A stretch of DNA of 64,000 nucleotides from Faecalibacterium prausnitzii. GTDB lineage: Bacteria > Bacillota > Clostridia > Oscillospirales > Ruminococcaceae. The notes under the pieces were generated by a model. It was not told the DNA's origin. It worked only from the letters and a program-made list of their open reading frames with translations, and did no database searches. Location: the NCBI RefSeq assembly GCF_003287495.1, contig NZ_PRLE01000002.1, positions 62,001-126,000 on the forward strand, read 5' to 3'. Position numbers and translations under genes: made by a program. Shown here piece after piece: positions 24,920 through 34,226 of the stretch; position 1 is the stretch's first letter; every line of letters starts with the position of its first letter.

Positions 24920-27900
24920 ATGGTATTCAAAGAGCTGGAGATCCAGGGCTTTAAAAGCTTCCCCGATAAGGTCAAGATCCGGTTTGACGAGGGCGTTACC
25001 GGCGTGGTAGGCCCCAATGGCTCGGGCAAATCCAACCTTTCGGACGCGGTGCGCTGGGTGCTGGGCGAGACCAGCACCCGCCAGCTGCGGGCGGCAGGCA
25101 AGATGGAGGATGTCATCTTCGGCGGCACCCGCCGCCGGGGGGCCATGGGGTTTGCTCAGGTGCGCCTGACGCTGGACAACAGCGCCCACACATTGGATCT
25201 GGATGCGGACGAAGTGACCATCGGCCGCAAGTATTATCGCTCTGGCGAAAGTGAATACAGCATCAACGGGCAGGTCTGCCGCCTGCGGGATGTCTACGAG
25301 CTGCTGCTGGACACCGGCATCGGCCGGGACGGCTATTCTGTCATCGGGCAGGGCCGCGTTGCAGAGATCGTGGCCGCGAAGAGCGGTGAGCGCCGGGAAA
25401 TTTTTGAGGAAGCCTGCGGCATTGCCAAATACCGCTACCGCAAAAATGAGGCGGAGCGGCGGCTGGCGGCGGCAGCGGACAATCTGGAACGCCTGCGGGA
25501 CATCCTGGGCGAGCTGGAAAGCCGAGTGGGCCCGCTGGAAAAAGAAAGCGAGAAAGCCCGGAAATTTCTGGAACTGAGTGCCCGGCGCAAGACGCTGGAA
25601 GTCACCCTCTGGACGGACGGCGTCCACCGGGCCCGGGAAGCTGTGCGCCAGCAGGTGCGGGACTATGAGACTGCACAGGCGGATTACGAGCGGTTTGACC
25701 GGGAGACCAAGGCTGCGGAAGCCGAGGCTGAGGAGATCCGGATGCAGGCACAGCAACTGACCATCACGGTCGAGCGCCTGAATGGGGATATCCGCAGCAT
25801 CACGGAGCAGATCAGCGGCAGCGAGAGCCGGATCGCCGTGCTGGAAAACGACATTGCCCGCAACGAGGAGAGCGCCGCCGACCTGCAGCGGGAGATCGCG
25901 GCAGGGGAGCAGGACCGCTCCGAAGCCGCCGCGGCGCTGGAACGACACCGCGCCGTGGCAAAATCCATGGAGGCAGCCGGGCAGAAGCTGGCCGCGGAGC
26001 TGGCCGCCCTGAACGAGGAGCTGGCCAGCCTGACCAGCGAAAACAACGCCAGCGGGGCCCGGCGGGACACGCTGCGCGCCGAGGTGGCGGAGCTGACCGC
26101 CAAGCGCACCGAGGCGCAGGTGGCAAAGGCCGCCGCTGAAGCCGCCTCCGAGACGGCCCGGCAGCGCCTGCCCGACCTGGAACAGGCGGCGGAGACGCTG
26201 GCGGTCCAGCGGGACGACGCAAAGCAGGATCTGGCCGATACCATCCAGTACCAGACCGTGCTGGAACAGAACGAAAAGCAGCTGGCAAACATCCGGGCGG
26301 GGCTGGAGCTCAAGCTCAAGAACCGCCGGGCCGCTCTGGACGAGGCTGACACCGCCGAACAGCGGCTGGGCCGGGAGCTGGACGCGGCCCGCCAGCGGCT
26401 CTCCGTGCTGCGGGAGCTGGAAAAGAACATGGACGGCTACCAGAACTCCGTCAAGACTGTGATGCGGGCGGCCTCTGCCCGCCGGCTGCGGGGCGTCATC
26501 GGGCCGGTGTCCGCCATTCTGGAAGTGGAGCCCGGGCGGGAGGTGGCCATTGAGACGGCCCTCGGCGGGGCGCTGCAGAACATCGTGGTGGAGAACGAAG
26601 CCGCCGCCAAGGCGGGCATTGCTCTGCTGCGGAGCGAGAACGCGGGCCGCGCCACGTTCCTGCCGCTGGATACCGTCCAGCCCGGCGTGTTCCGGGGGCG
26701 GCTGTCCGGCTCGGCAAAGCTGGCGTCGGCTCTTGTCAAAGCAGAGAAACGATACGCCAATATCGTCTCCAACCTGCTGGGCCGCATCATCGTGGTGGAC
26801 GACATCCATGAGGCCTCCCGGGTGGCCCGGGACAACGGCTACCACAACAAAGTGGTCACGCTGGACGGGCAGGTCATCAACGCGGGCGGCAGTTTTACAG
26901 GCGGCAGCGTCCAGCGGTCAGCGGGGCTGTTCACCCGCAAGCAGGAGATGGAGGAGCTGCGGCTCAAGGCTGCAAAGCTCCAGAAAGACTGTCTGGCCGC
27001 GCAGGAGAAGACGGACCAGCTCAAAAGCCAGACGGACGCGATTTCCGCAGAGCTGACCGCTACGGCCAGTGAGCAGATCACCGCCGCCAACGACCGCGTC
27101 CGGGCCGAAGCGGAACGCAAACGGCTGGAAGCAGCCGTGGAGCAGGCCGAAACGGCCCGGACGGCCCGACAGGCAGAGATCGACCAACTGAATGCCCAGC
27201 TGGATGCCAGCGGGGAAAAAGCCGCTCAGGCCCAGGCGGACGAGGAAGCGCTGACGGAAAGAATCGAAGCACGTTCCGAGGAGCTGAACCGGCTGGCCGA
27301 GGGGGACGACGCCTTCCTGACCCGGCAGCGGGTGCTGGCCGAGCAGCGGAGTGCCAAGCGGCTGGAACAGGTCAGCCGCCAGAAAGATGCCGAGCTGGCG
27401 CAGGCGCAGATCGCCGCGCTGGAACAGCGGGCGGCGGATACCGCCAGCCGCCGTGCCCTGCTGGAAGAAAACAGAAACGCGCTGGCCCGGCGCAGCGATG
27501 CCTGCCGGGCCGAGATCGAGGCCATCCGCAAAGCCAAGACCGACAGCACGGGAAAGATCGCGGAGAAAGAGGCGGCCATCCGCCAGGCGACCGAGCAGCG
27601 GCTGGGCCGCCAGCAGGCCGAGACCGAGGCACTGGCAAGGGGCCGCGCTGCGGCCGACAGCCGCGAAGAGATGAGCCGGGAGATGGCCCGCCTGGCCGAG
27701 CGGAAAGCTGCCGCTGAGGCAGAATACGACCAGACCGCCGCCAAGCTCTGGGATGAATACCAGCTGACCGTGAGCCAGGCCGAAGAGCTCTGTGTGGAGT
27801 TTGAAAGCGTCACGGCGCTGCGGGCCCAGGTATCCGACCTGCGCGGCAAAATACGCGCGCTGGGCAATGTCAACGTCAGCGCCATTGAAGAGTATCAGGA

Positions 27901-28477
27901 AGTGAAGACCCGGTACGACGCCCTGAGCGCCCAGGTGGCCGATGTGGAGGACAGCAAAAACGAGCTGACCCGGATGATATCGAACCTCTGCGGGCAGATG
28001 CGGGAAATCTTCTCGGACAGCTTCCGTGCCATCAACGAAAACTTTGGCCGTGTCTTTACCGAGCTGTTCGGCGGCGGTGAGGCCAGCCTGATCCTGGAAG
28101 ACGAGAGCGATGTCCTCTCCAGCGGCATTGGCATCCGGGTGGCACCGCCGGGCAAGGTCATCAAGAACCTGGAAGCTCTCTCAGGCGGCGAGCAGGCGCT
28201 GGTGGCCATCAGCATCTACTTTGCGATTCTGGCCGTCAACCCGGCTCCGTTCTGCATTCTGGACGAGATCGAGGCCGCGCTGGATGACGCCAACGTGGGC
28301 CGGTTTGCCCAGTACCTGCGCCGGGTGAGCGATAAGACGCAGTTCATCGTCATCACGCACCGCCGGGGCACCATGGAGGCCGCCAACGTGCTGTATGGTG
28401 TCACCATGCAGGAGGACGGTGTCTCCAAACTGCTCAAACTGGACCTGGAGCATGTTGACGCGACACTCGTTTCTTAG
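24920..28477 (+). CDS. smc: Chromosome segregation protein SMC
   Basis: The 1185-residue condensin ATPase has Walker A VGPNGSGKSNLSDAVRWVLGE (about 32-52), long coiled coils, a hinge (about 520-660, starting RLRGVIGPVSAILEVEPG and ending NAGGSFTGGS), signature LSGGEQALVAISIYFAIL and Walker B PAPFCILDEIEAALDDANV. It works with ScpA and ScpB, not encoded here. The start follows the rnc stop directly. Length and domain order are normal. Confidence 0.97.
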   Translation: MVFKELEIQGFKSFPDKVKIRFDEGVTGVVGPNGSGKSNLSDAVRWVLGETSTRQLRAAGKMEDVIFGGTRRRGAMGFAQVRLTLDNSAHTLDLDADEVTIGRKYYRSGESEYSINGQVCRLRDVYELLLDTGIGRDGYSVIGQGRVAEIVAAKSGERREIFEEACGIAKYRYRKNEAERRLAAAADNLERLRDILGELESRVGPLEKESEKARKFLELSARRKTLEVTLWTDGVHRAREAVRQQVRDYETAQADYERFDRETKAAEAEAEEIRMQAQQLTITVERLNGDIRSITEQISGSESRIAVLENDIARNEESAADLQREIAAGEQDRSEAAAALERHRAVAKSMEAAGQKLAAELAALNEELASLTSENNASGARRDTLRAEVAELTAKRTEAQVAKAAAEAASETARQRLPDLEQAAETLAVQRDDAKQDLADTIQYQTVLEQNEKQLANIRAGLELKLKNRRAALDEADTAEQRLGRELDAARQRLSVLRELEKNMDGYQNSVKTVMRAASARRLRGVIGPVSAILEVEPGREVAIETALGGALQNIVVENEAAAKAGIALLRSENAGRATFLPLDTVQPGVFRGRLSGSAKLASALVKAEKRYANIVSNLLGRIIVVDDIHEASRVARDNGYHNKVVTLDGQVINAGGSFTGGSVQRSAGLFTRKQEMEELRLKAAKLQKDCLAAQEKTDQLKSQTDAISAELTATASEQITAANDRVRAEAERKRLEAAVEQAETARTARQAEIDQLNAQLDASGEKAAQAQADEEALTERIEARSEELNRLAEGDDAFLTRQRVLAEQRSAKRLEQVSRQKDAELAQAQIAALEQRAADTASRRALLEENRNALARRSDACRAEIEAIRKAKTDSTGKIAEKEAAIRQATEQRLGRQQAETEALARGRAAADSREEMSREMARLAERKAAAEAEYDQTAAKLWDEYQLTVSQAEELCVEFESVTALRAQVSDLRGKIRALGNVNVSAIEEYQEVKTRYDALSAQVADVEDSKNELTRMISNLCGQMREIFSDSFRAINENFGRVFTELFGGGEASLILEDESDVLSSGIGIRVAPPGKVIKNLEALSGGEQALVAISIYFAILAVNPAPFCILDEIEAALDDANVGRFAQYLRRVSDKTQFIVITHRRGTMEAANVLYGVTMQEDGVSKLLKLDLEHVDATLVS

Positions 28478-28511
28478 TTATAATAGGAGAAACCTCTTCT
28501 GCAACGGGCTA

Positions 28512-28698
28512 GCCCTCTCAGGCCGCCTATCGGCGTCCAGCTCTCCCAAAGGGAGAGCCCTTGGCAAAGAAATACACTTTGCGTGGACTGCCAAGGCCTC
28601 CCACTTTGGGAAAGATTCTCCCCGGTGCGGGGAGAAATGTCACCGTAGGTGACAAAGTGGGGAACCGGTGGCATCGCGTGAGCGATGACGGAGAGGGC
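28512..28698. repeat. Palindromic intergenic repeat, copy 6 (second subfamily, full length)
   Basis: Outer ends GCCCTCTCAGGC and GACGGAGAGGGC; inner CTCTCCC/GGGAGAG hairpin, CCCTTGGCA / TGCCAAGGCC arms around a short centre, CTCCCC/GGGGAG hairpin, GTCACC/GGTGAC hairpin and right mini-hairpin ATCGC/GCGAT. It lies between smc and ftsY. Confidence 0.82.
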
Positions 28699-28741
28699 AA
28701 GGACGCTAAAAATAAAACGCATACGATAAGGGAGGCCGACC

Positions 28742-29683
28742 ATGGGACTCTTTGGATTTGGCAAAAAAGAAAAAGATAAAATGAAAGATGGCCTGGAGAA
28801 GACCCGCACGGGCTTCTGGGGCAACATCCTCAATACACTGACCGGCAGCAAGATCGACGATGACCTCTACGACAGCCTGGAAGAACAGCTCATCCTGGCC
28901 GACGTGGGCGGCGAAGTGGCCATCAAACTGGTGGACAAGCTGCGCGACCGGGTGAACGAGAAAGGCCTGAAGACCGGTGAGCAGGCCGCCGACGAGCTGC
29001 GGGACCTCATTGCCGAGGAGATGCAGCCGGAGGCCGAGATGGCGCTGGACGGGCACCCGGCGGTGATCCTGGTCATCGGCGTCAATGGCGTGGGCAAGAC
29101 CACCAGCATTGCCAAGCTGGCCGATTACTACACCCGTCAGGGCCGCAAGGTGATGCTGGCGGCCGGTGATACATTCCGTGCCGCCGCCAGCGAGCAGCTG
29201 GAGATCTGGGCGGACCGGGCCGGCGTGCCCCTCGTCAAGGCAGGCGAGGGCGCGGACCCGGCGGCAGTCATCTTTGACACCGTTAAATCGGCCACGGCCA
29301 AGGGCTATGACATGGTCATTGCCGACACGGCCGGACGCCTGCACAACAAGGCAAACCTGATGGCAGAACTGTCCAAGATCAGCCGCAGTGTCAAAAAGGC
29401 TTCTCCGGAGTCCAGCCTGGAAACGCTGCTGGTGCTGGACGCCATCACGGGCCAGAACGCCATCAGCCAGGCCAAGGAATTCTGCAAGGCGGCCAGCGCC
29501 ACCGGCATTATCCTGACCAAGCTGGACGGCACCGCTAAGGGCGGCTGCGTGGTGGCGGTCAAGCAGCGGCTGGGCCTGCCCGTCCGGTTCATCGGCGTGG
29601 GCGAGGGCATCGACGACTTGCTCCCGTTCACCCCGGAGGGCTTTGTGGAAGAGCTGATCCCCCGCACGGGATGGAAGCACTAA
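28742..29683 (+). CDS. ftsY: Signal recognition particle receptor FtsY
   Basis: FtsY is the SRP GTPase receptor for co-translational membrane targeting. The 313-residue protein lacks a long acidic A domain and has a short basic N-terminus, then the N domain (28-100), and the G domain with ILVIGVNGVGKTTSIAKLADYY (G1), AGDTFRAAASEQL, MVIADTAGRLHNKANLMAEL (G3), TKLDGTAKGG (G4) and FIGVGEGIDDLLPF. It is placed after smc, as in many Firmicutes. SD GGGAGG. Confidence 0.97.
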   Translation: MGLFGFGKKEKDKMKDGLEKTRTGFWGNILNTLTGSKIDDDLYDSLEEQLILADVGGEVAIKLVDKLRDRVNEKGLKTGEQAADELRDLIAEEMQPEAEMALDGHPAVILVIGVNGVGKTTSIAKLADYYTRQGRKVMLAAGDTFRAAASEQLEIWADRAGVPLVKAGEGADPAAVIFDTVKSATAKGYDMVIADTAGRLHNKANLMAELSKISRSVKKASPESSLETLLVLDAITGQNAISQAKEFCKAASATGIILTKLDGTAKGGCVVAVKQRLGLPVRFIGVGEGIDDLLPFTPEGFVEELIPRTGWKH

Positions 29684-29686
29684 AAA

Positions 29687-29791
29687 AACCTCTCAGTCAT
29701 CGCTTGCGCGATGCCAGCCGCTCCCCTTTCGGCACTTTCGTGCCACCTCCCCCGGCCGGGGGAGTCTTTCCCAGCAGGGGAGCCCTTGGCA
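29687..29791. repeat. Palindromic intergenic repeat, copy 7 (left half)
   Basis: Starts four bases after the ftsY stop (AACCTCTCAGTC). Left mini-hairpin ATCGC/GCGAT, then GGCAC/GTGCC, the perfect CTCCCCCGGCCGGGGGAG palindrome and GGGGAGCCCTTGGCA. The right half is missing. Confidence 0.8.
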
Positions 29792-29848
29792 ACGAGGGCG
29801 AGTTTTGAGAAGACGCGAACGTTGGAACAAACGGGAGGAAGAAGCAAT

Positions 29849-30484
29849 ATGAAAATTTGTGCAGCAACAGGCAATGCGGGCAAGCTCCGGGAGCTGCGCC
29901 GCATTCTGGAAGCGCAGGGCCACGAGGTGGTGAGCCAGAAAGAGCTGGGCATCACCCTTGAGCCCGAGGAAACGGGCACCACCTTTGCGGCCAATGCCCT
30001 CATCAAGGCCGAGACCATCTGCAAAGCCAGCGGCATGGCCACCATCGCCGATGACTCCGGCCTCTGCGTGGATGCTCTGGATGGGGCCCCGGGTGTTTAC
30101 AGCGCCCGCTACTGCGGCCGCCACGGCGACGATGAAGCCAACAACGATCAACTGCTGGAAAACATGAAAGATGTCCCGGCGGGCAAGCGGGGCGCGAAGT
30201 TCGTCTCGGCGGTCTGCTTCATCCTGCCGGACGGAAAGCACCTCACCTGCATGGGCGAGTGCCCGGGAAAAGTGGCTTTTGAGCGGCTGGCCGGGGATTA
30301 CGGTTTTGGCTACGACCCGCTGTTCATCCCGGACGAGTGCGGCGTGGGCAAAACAGGCAAGCGCCCCAACACAGAGGGCCGCAGCTACGCCCAGCTGACC
30401 CCGGATGAAAAAGACGCCATCAGCCACCGCGGCAACGCGCTGGCAAAACTCGAAGAAGAATTACCGAAGTTTTTAGCAAAATGA
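29849..30484 (+). CDS. rdgB: XTP/dITP diphosphatase (RdgB/HAM1)
   Basis: The 211-residue housecleaning enzyme hydrolyses non-canonical purine triphosphates. Motifs: CAATGNAGKLRELRRIL at the N-terminus, TFAANALIKAE, ADDSGLCVDALDGAPGVYSARY, FGYDPLFIP and AISHRGNAL near the end. ATG 29849 fits, with GGGAGG upstream; earlier in-frame codons lie within repeat copy 7. A hairpin and yhbY follow. Confidence 0.96.
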   Translation: MKICAATGNAGKLRELRRILEAQGHEVVSQKELGITLEPEETGTTFAANALIKAETICKASGMATIADDSGLCVDALDGAPGVYSARYCGRHGDDEANNDQLLENMKDVPAGKRGAKFVSAVCFILPDGKHLTCMGECPGKVAFERLAGDYGFGYDPLFIPDECGVGKTGKRPNTEGRSYAQLTPDEKDAISHRGNALAKLEEELPKFLAK

Positions 30485-30487
30485 GCT

Positions 30488-30527
30488 GGACAGCGGGGAG
30501 CTTCCTCGGAGAAACTTCCCGCTGTCC
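30488..30527 (+). other. Thirteen-base-pair hairpin between rdgB and yhbY
   Basis: GGACAGCGGGGAG pairs with CTTCCCGCTGTCC (one G-U) around a 14-base loop. No T-run follows, so termination is unlikely; it could be an mRNA processing or stability element. Confidence 0.55.
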
Positions 30528-30561
30528 AATGAAAACATACGCATACAAAGGAGAAACAATT

Positions 30562-30858
30562 ATGTTGACGAGCAAACAGCGCGCCATCCTGCGCGGCAAA
30601 GCAAACACCATGGACCCCGTTTTCATCGTGGGAAAGGGCGAGATCGACGAGACCATGATCCAGGGCGTCAAGGACTGCCTGGAAGCCCGGGAGCTCATCA
30701 AGCTCAAGGTGCTGGAGAACAGCATGTACAATGCCCGCGAGGCTTCCATCAAGCTGGCAGAGGCCACCGGCGCCGACTGCGTGCAGGTCATCGGCTCCAA
30801 ATTCGTGCTCTACCTGCAGAAGAAAAAGGACAGCGCTTACGCGGACCTGCTGAAATAA
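30562..30858 (+). CDS. yhbY: YhbY family RNA-binding (CRM domain) protein
   Basis: The 98-residue protein is a lone CRM domain: LTSKQRAILRGKANTMDPVFIVGKGEIDETMIQGVKDCLEARELIKLKVL, with the GxxG-type loop. YhbY proteins associate with pre-50S particles. It is coupled to nadD by a TAATG overlap. In Firmicutes yhbY (yqeI), nadD and yqeK are consecutive, as here. SD AAAGGAG. Confidence 0.94.
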   Translation: MLTSKQRAILRGKANTMDPVFIVGKGEIDETMIQGVKDCLEARELIKLKVLENSMYNAREASIKLAEATGADCVQVIGSKFVLYLQKKKDSAYADLLK

Positions 30859-31493
30859 TGAAAATTCTGCTTTACGGCGGCACGTTCGACCCGCCCCACT
30901 ACGGCCACCTGAACAACCTCCGGGCGGCGGCGTCCCGCGTGCAGCCGGATGAGATCGTGGTCATGCCGGCGGGGGTCTCGCCGTTCAAACAGATGTCGGC
31001 GACACCCGGCGCTCTGCGGGCCGAGATGTGCGGCTGCTTTGCGGAAGCCGTGCAGGGGCCGCGGGCGGCAGCCCGGGCACTGCATGTCAGCACCTGGGAA
31101 ATTGAGCAGGCTGCGGCAGGCCGCCGGAATTACACGGTGCTCACGCTGGAAATGCTGGCGCGGCAGTACCCGGGGGCAGAGCTGTATCTTGCCATTGGCA
31201 GTGATATGCTCCTCTCGTTTGACGGGTGGCACCGCTGGCAGGAGATCCTGCGGCTGGCCCATCTGGTGGTCACGAGCCGGAACACCGGGGACATCCCCGC
31301 GCTTCAGGCCAAGGCGGATCAGCTGGACCCCGGCGGGAGCCGGGTGCTGTTTGCGCCGGTCACGGCGCTGCCCATGGCCAGCAGTGACATCCGTGCCCGC
31401 CTTGCAGGGGGCGAAAGCTGTGAAAACGAACTCCCGGCTCTGGTCCAGCGCGTCATCGCGCGGGAGGGCCTCTACCGGGCAAAGGGAGATTGA
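30858..31493 (+). CDS. nadD: Nicotinate-nucleotide adenylyltransferase
   Basis: NadD makes deamido-NAD from nicotinate mononucleotide and ATP. The 211-residue protein has the nucleotidyl transferase signature LLYGGTFDPPHYGHLNNLRAA at the N-terminus, IGSDMLLSFDGWHRWQEIL and, near the end, LPMASSDIRARLAGGES, matching the ISSTxIR region. Its ATG overlaps the yhbY stop. yqeK follows after nine bases. Confidence 0.95.
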   Translation: MKILLYGGTFDPPHYGHLNNLRAAASRVQPDEIVVMPAGVSPFKQMSATPGALRAEMCGCFAEAVQGPRAAARALHVSTWEIEQAAAGRRNYTVLTLEMLARQYPGAELYLAIGSDMLLSFDGWHRWQEILRLAHLVVTSRNTGDIPALQAKADQLDPGGSRVLFAPVTALPMASSDIRARLAGGESCENELPALVQRVIAREGLYRAKGD

Positions 31494-31502
31494 ACCAATA
31501 CC

Positions 31503-32078
31503 ATGAACTTGAAACAGGCAAAGGAGCTTGTGCGCGGCCGCCTGAGCGATAAGCGGTATGAGCACACCATCAACGTGAAAAAAATGGCGGTCAAGCTGGC
31601 AAAGCGGTATGGGGCGGACAAGGAAAAAGCGGCGCTGGCCGCCATCCTGCACGACTCCGCCAAGGAGATCAGCAAGGACGAGATGCGCGAGATCATGCGC
31701 CAGTACCCCCAGTACGCCGAGGGCGGCGAGAGCCGCCCCACCCCGGTGTGGCACGGCATCTGTGCTTCCATCCTGGCCCGCACCCAGTGGGGCGTGGAGG
31801 ACGAGGCCATCCTCTCGGCCATCGCCTGCCACACGGCAGGCAAGCCGGGCATGAGCAAGCTGGACAAGATCGTTTACCTGGCCGATATGACCAGTGCCGA
31901 GCGGGACTGGCCGGGCGTGAACAAGCTGCGGAAGCTGGAACTGAAAGATCTGGACGCCGCCATGCTGGCTGCCCTCAAGCAGACGAATGATTTTGTTCTC
32001 TCCCAGGGCAAGCCGCTGGATCCCGTGTCCAAGGCCGCTTACGATGACATCAAGGCCCGGGTGGACGCCCGCGGCTGA
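31503..32078 (+). CDS. yqeK: HD-domain protein YqeK (symmetrical Ap4A hydrolase type)
   Basis: The 191-residue HD-domain phosphohydrolase has RYEHTINVKKMAV, the metal motif ILHDSAKEI (HD), WHGICASILA, AIACHTAGKPGM and KIVYLADMTSAERDWPGV. YqeK proteins hydrolyse diadenosine tetraphosphate to ADP and lie between nadD and rsfS in Firmicutes. It is part of the yhbY-nadD-yqeK run; a promoter for the LCP gene follows within 31 bases. Confidence 0.92.
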   Translation: MNLKQAKELVRGRLSDKRYEHTINVKKMAVKLAKRYGADKEKAALAAILHDSAKEISKDEMREIMRQYPQYAEGGESRPTPVWHGICASILARTQWGVEDEAILSAIACHTAGKPGMSKLDKIVYLADMTSAERDWPGVNKLRKLELKDLDAAMLAALKQTNDFVLSQGKPLDPVSKAAYDDIKARVDARG

Positions 32079-32108
32079 GCAAACGCGCCCCTCTGCACAG
32101 AAAACGGA

Positions 32109-32137
32109 TTGCAGATTACGGGGAACGATGTTATACT
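32109..32137 (+). promoter_or_regulatory. Promoter of the LCP-rsfS operon
   Basis: TTGCAG, 17 bases, TATACT, about 70 bases before the LCP start. Confidence 0.7.
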
Positions 32138-32207
32138 AAAAGATATGGCGAGCTTTTTGAGGGAAGTGTCCCACGGGCCCGCACAACAACCGGAAGGAAT
32201 AAAACGA

Positions 32208-33692
32208 ATGAGTGAAGCTCCGCGTCGTATCAATACAGAACGCTCGCTGAACCGCCCGACGGAGAAGCGCCCCGCGGAGGCTCCGGCCTCCAAGACATCC
32301 CTGAACGGCCAGCCGGATTTCTTCCAGCCGGAAGAACCGGCCGCCCCGCAGGAGCTGCCCAAAGCCAAGGCCCGCCCGGAGCCGGATACCCGGCAGGAGC
32401 TGGGCCTGAAGATGCCTGCTGCCAGCAGCGGTGGCACGGGCGGAAACGGCGGCGGGAATCTGCCGCCCAAACACGCTGCCCCGCAGGGCAGCGGCGGACG
32501 CCGCCGCAAAAAGAAAAAGAAGACGCCGCTCTGGCTGCCGCTGGCGGTCACGCTGGCGGTGGTGGCACTGCTGTCCGGCGTGGTGGTCTACGCGGCCAGC
32601 ATGGTGACCAAGGTGGAAGATAACCTGAAGCCGGAAGAGGATGCCCCCTCCATCACCCAGGAGATCCAGACGCTGGAAGAGTACAAGGGCGATGTGGTCA
32701 ACATCCTGGTCTGCGGCATCGACTACGAAGAGGGCCGCAACTACAGCGATTCGTCTTCCAATGACGGTATGACGGACATGATCCTCTACTGCCAGTTTGA
32801 TATCAAGGGCGGTGCCCTGCGGATGCTGCAGATCCCCCGCAACAGTCTGGTGGCCACCAAGAGCCGGAAAGTGACCCTTTCCAACGGCAAGACCTACGCC
32901 GCCTCCAACTACCAGATCAACTCGGTGGCTCTGTCCAACAACGGCAGCATCGCGGCGCTGGCAGAGGTCATCTATGACCAGTACAAGCTCCCCATCGACT
33001 ACTATGTCACCATTGACATGCAGGCGCTGGTGGAAATGGTGGATAACTTTGGCGGCATCGAGGTGTATATCCCCCACGATATGTCCTTTGCGGGCAGCGC
33101 CCTCAAGCAGGGCTACCGCAACCTGGACGGCGCTTCGGCGGAGTTCTTTGTCCGCTGCCGCCACGGCGAGGGTTACTCCAACTCCGACATCGACCGCCTG
33201 AACATGCAGCGCTATTTCTATGCCGGCCTGTTCAAGCGGGTGCGAAACATGGGCATCACCGATGTGCTCAACCAGCTGCCGCTGGTGTTCAACAACTATA
33301 TCCACACCGATATGGACCTGACCACCATTGCCAAGATGCTGGTGTCCTTTACCCGCATTGACAGCGGCAATATCATGCTGGCCCAGACGCCCGTGTTTAT
33401 GGGCGTGCCCAACGTGGGCAAGACCGACAGCTTTGACGGCTACTCCTGCGTGGCGCCGGACAAGGGATCCATTGCAGAGCTGCTCAACACCTATTTCCGC
33501 AACTACACCGGCCCGGTGGACGCCAGCGAGCTGAACCTCGTCACCGACAGCTGGCCCCACGGCACGGCTTCCACCAGCGCCAACGTACAGTTCGTCGGCC
33601 AGCTGGATAAGGAGTCCGACGACGCCATCCTCAGCGGCGACACCGATGTGGCGGGCGCTACCACCACCGACGGTCAGCCTGCAAACAGCTGA
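32208..33692 (+). CDS. LytR-CpsA-Psr (LCP) family cell-wall glycopolymer transferase
   Basis: LCP enzymes attach teichoic-acid-like polymers or capsule to peptidoglycan. The 494-residue protein has a long proline/glycine-rich cytoplasmic N-terminus, a basic stretch RRRKKKKK, one membrane helix (about 112-133), then the extracellular LCP domain: VNILVCGIDYEEG, GMTDMILYCQFD, LRMLQIPRNSLVA, YYVTIDMQALVEMVDNFGGIEVYIP, YRNLDGASAEFFVRCRHGEGYSNSDIDRLNMQRYF. The arginines that bind the lipid pyrophosphate are present. ATG 32208 follows GGAAGGAA. It lies between yqeK and rsfS, the common Firmicutes position. Confidence 0.93.
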   Translation: MSEAPRRINTERSLNRPTEKRPAEAPASKTSLNGQPDFFQPEEPAAPQELPKAKARPEPDTRQELGLKMPAASSGGTGGNGGGNLPPKHAAPQGSGGRRRKKKKKTPLWLPLAVTLAVVALLSGVVVYAASMVTKVEDNLKPEEDAPSITQEIQTLEEYKGDVVNILVCGIDYEEGRNYSDSSSNDGMTDMILYCQFDIKGGALRMLQIPRNSLVATKSRKVTLSNGKTYAASNYQINSVALSNNGSIAALAEVIYDQYKLPIDYYVTIDMQALVEMVDNFGGIEVYIPHDMSFAGSALKQGYRNLDGASAEFFVRCRHGEGYSNSDIDRLNMQRYFYAGLFKRVRNMGITDVLNQLPLVFNNYIHTDMDLTTIAKMLVSFTRIDSGNIMLAQTPVFMGVPNVGKTDSFDGYSCVAPDKGSIAELLNTYFRNYTGPVDASELNLVTDSWPHGTASTSANVQFVGQLDKESDDAILSGDTDVAGATTTDGQPANS

Positions 33693-33713
33693 TCTTACAG
33701 ATAGGAGAAAACT

Positions 33714-34094
33714 ATGGATAACAAGATGGACAGCAAGACCCTCGCCATTGAAATTGCGAAGATCCTGGATAAGAAAAAGGCCCAGGACGTGCGGGTGCTC
33801 AAGGTGGAGAGCCTGACCGTGCTGACCGATTACTTTGTCATTGCGTCCGGCACCTCCACCACCCAGGTGGCGGCACTGGCCGACGAAGTGGATTTTGAGC
33901 TCTCCCAGAAAGGCATCAAGCCCTACAACACCGAGGGCTTTGACTCCAAGAACTGGGTGCTGCTGGATTACTCCAACGTCATCGTGCACGTCTTTGTGCC
34001 CAACACCCGCACCTACTATGACCTGGAGCACCTGTGGGCCGACGGCGAGCCCATTGATATCTCGGAGTACCTGACCCCGGATCACTCTCTGTAA
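33714..34094 (+). CDS. rsfS: Ribosomal silencing factor RsfS
   Basis: RsfS (126 residues) binds L14 and blocks subunit joining in starvation. It shows LAIEIAKILDKKKAQDVRVLKVESLTVLTDYFVIASGTSTTQVAALADEV and the late VLLDYSNVIVHVFVPNTRTYYDLEHLWADGE, all typical. SD AGGAGAAAA, 21 bases after the LCP gene. A repeat remnant (copy 8) follows. Confidence 0.96.
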   Translation: MDNKMDSKTLAIEIAKILDKKKAQDVRVLKVESLTVLTDYFVIASGTSTTQVAALADEVDFELSQKGIKPYNTEGFDSKNWVLLDYSNVIVHVFVPNTRTYYDLEHLWADGEPIDISEYLTPDHSL

Positions 34095-34108
34095 AGGCAA
34101 ACGGGCTT

Positions 34109-34171
34109 GCCCTCTCCGCCTGCTGCACGATGCCACCTTGTCCCTTTTTGGCACAAAGCGCCTGAGAGGGT
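34109..34171. repeat. Palindromic intergenic repeat, copy 8 (short, internally deleted)
   Basis: GCCCTCTCCG at the left and CTGAGAGGGT at the right keep the outer inverted repeat; the centre is reduced to about 40 bases with a TGCCA...TGGCA pairing. It sits between rsfS and leuS. Confidence 0.6.
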
Positions 34172-34226
34172 GGGGCCGCCTGAAATAAATTGCTATTTTG
34201 GATAAAGTCTGGAGCTGATTACAAAC

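Noticed and set aside
23006-26845. Long minus-strand frame opposite plsX, rnc and smc
   Set aside because: Antisense shadow; plsX, rnc and smc on the plus strand carry intact catalytic motifs.
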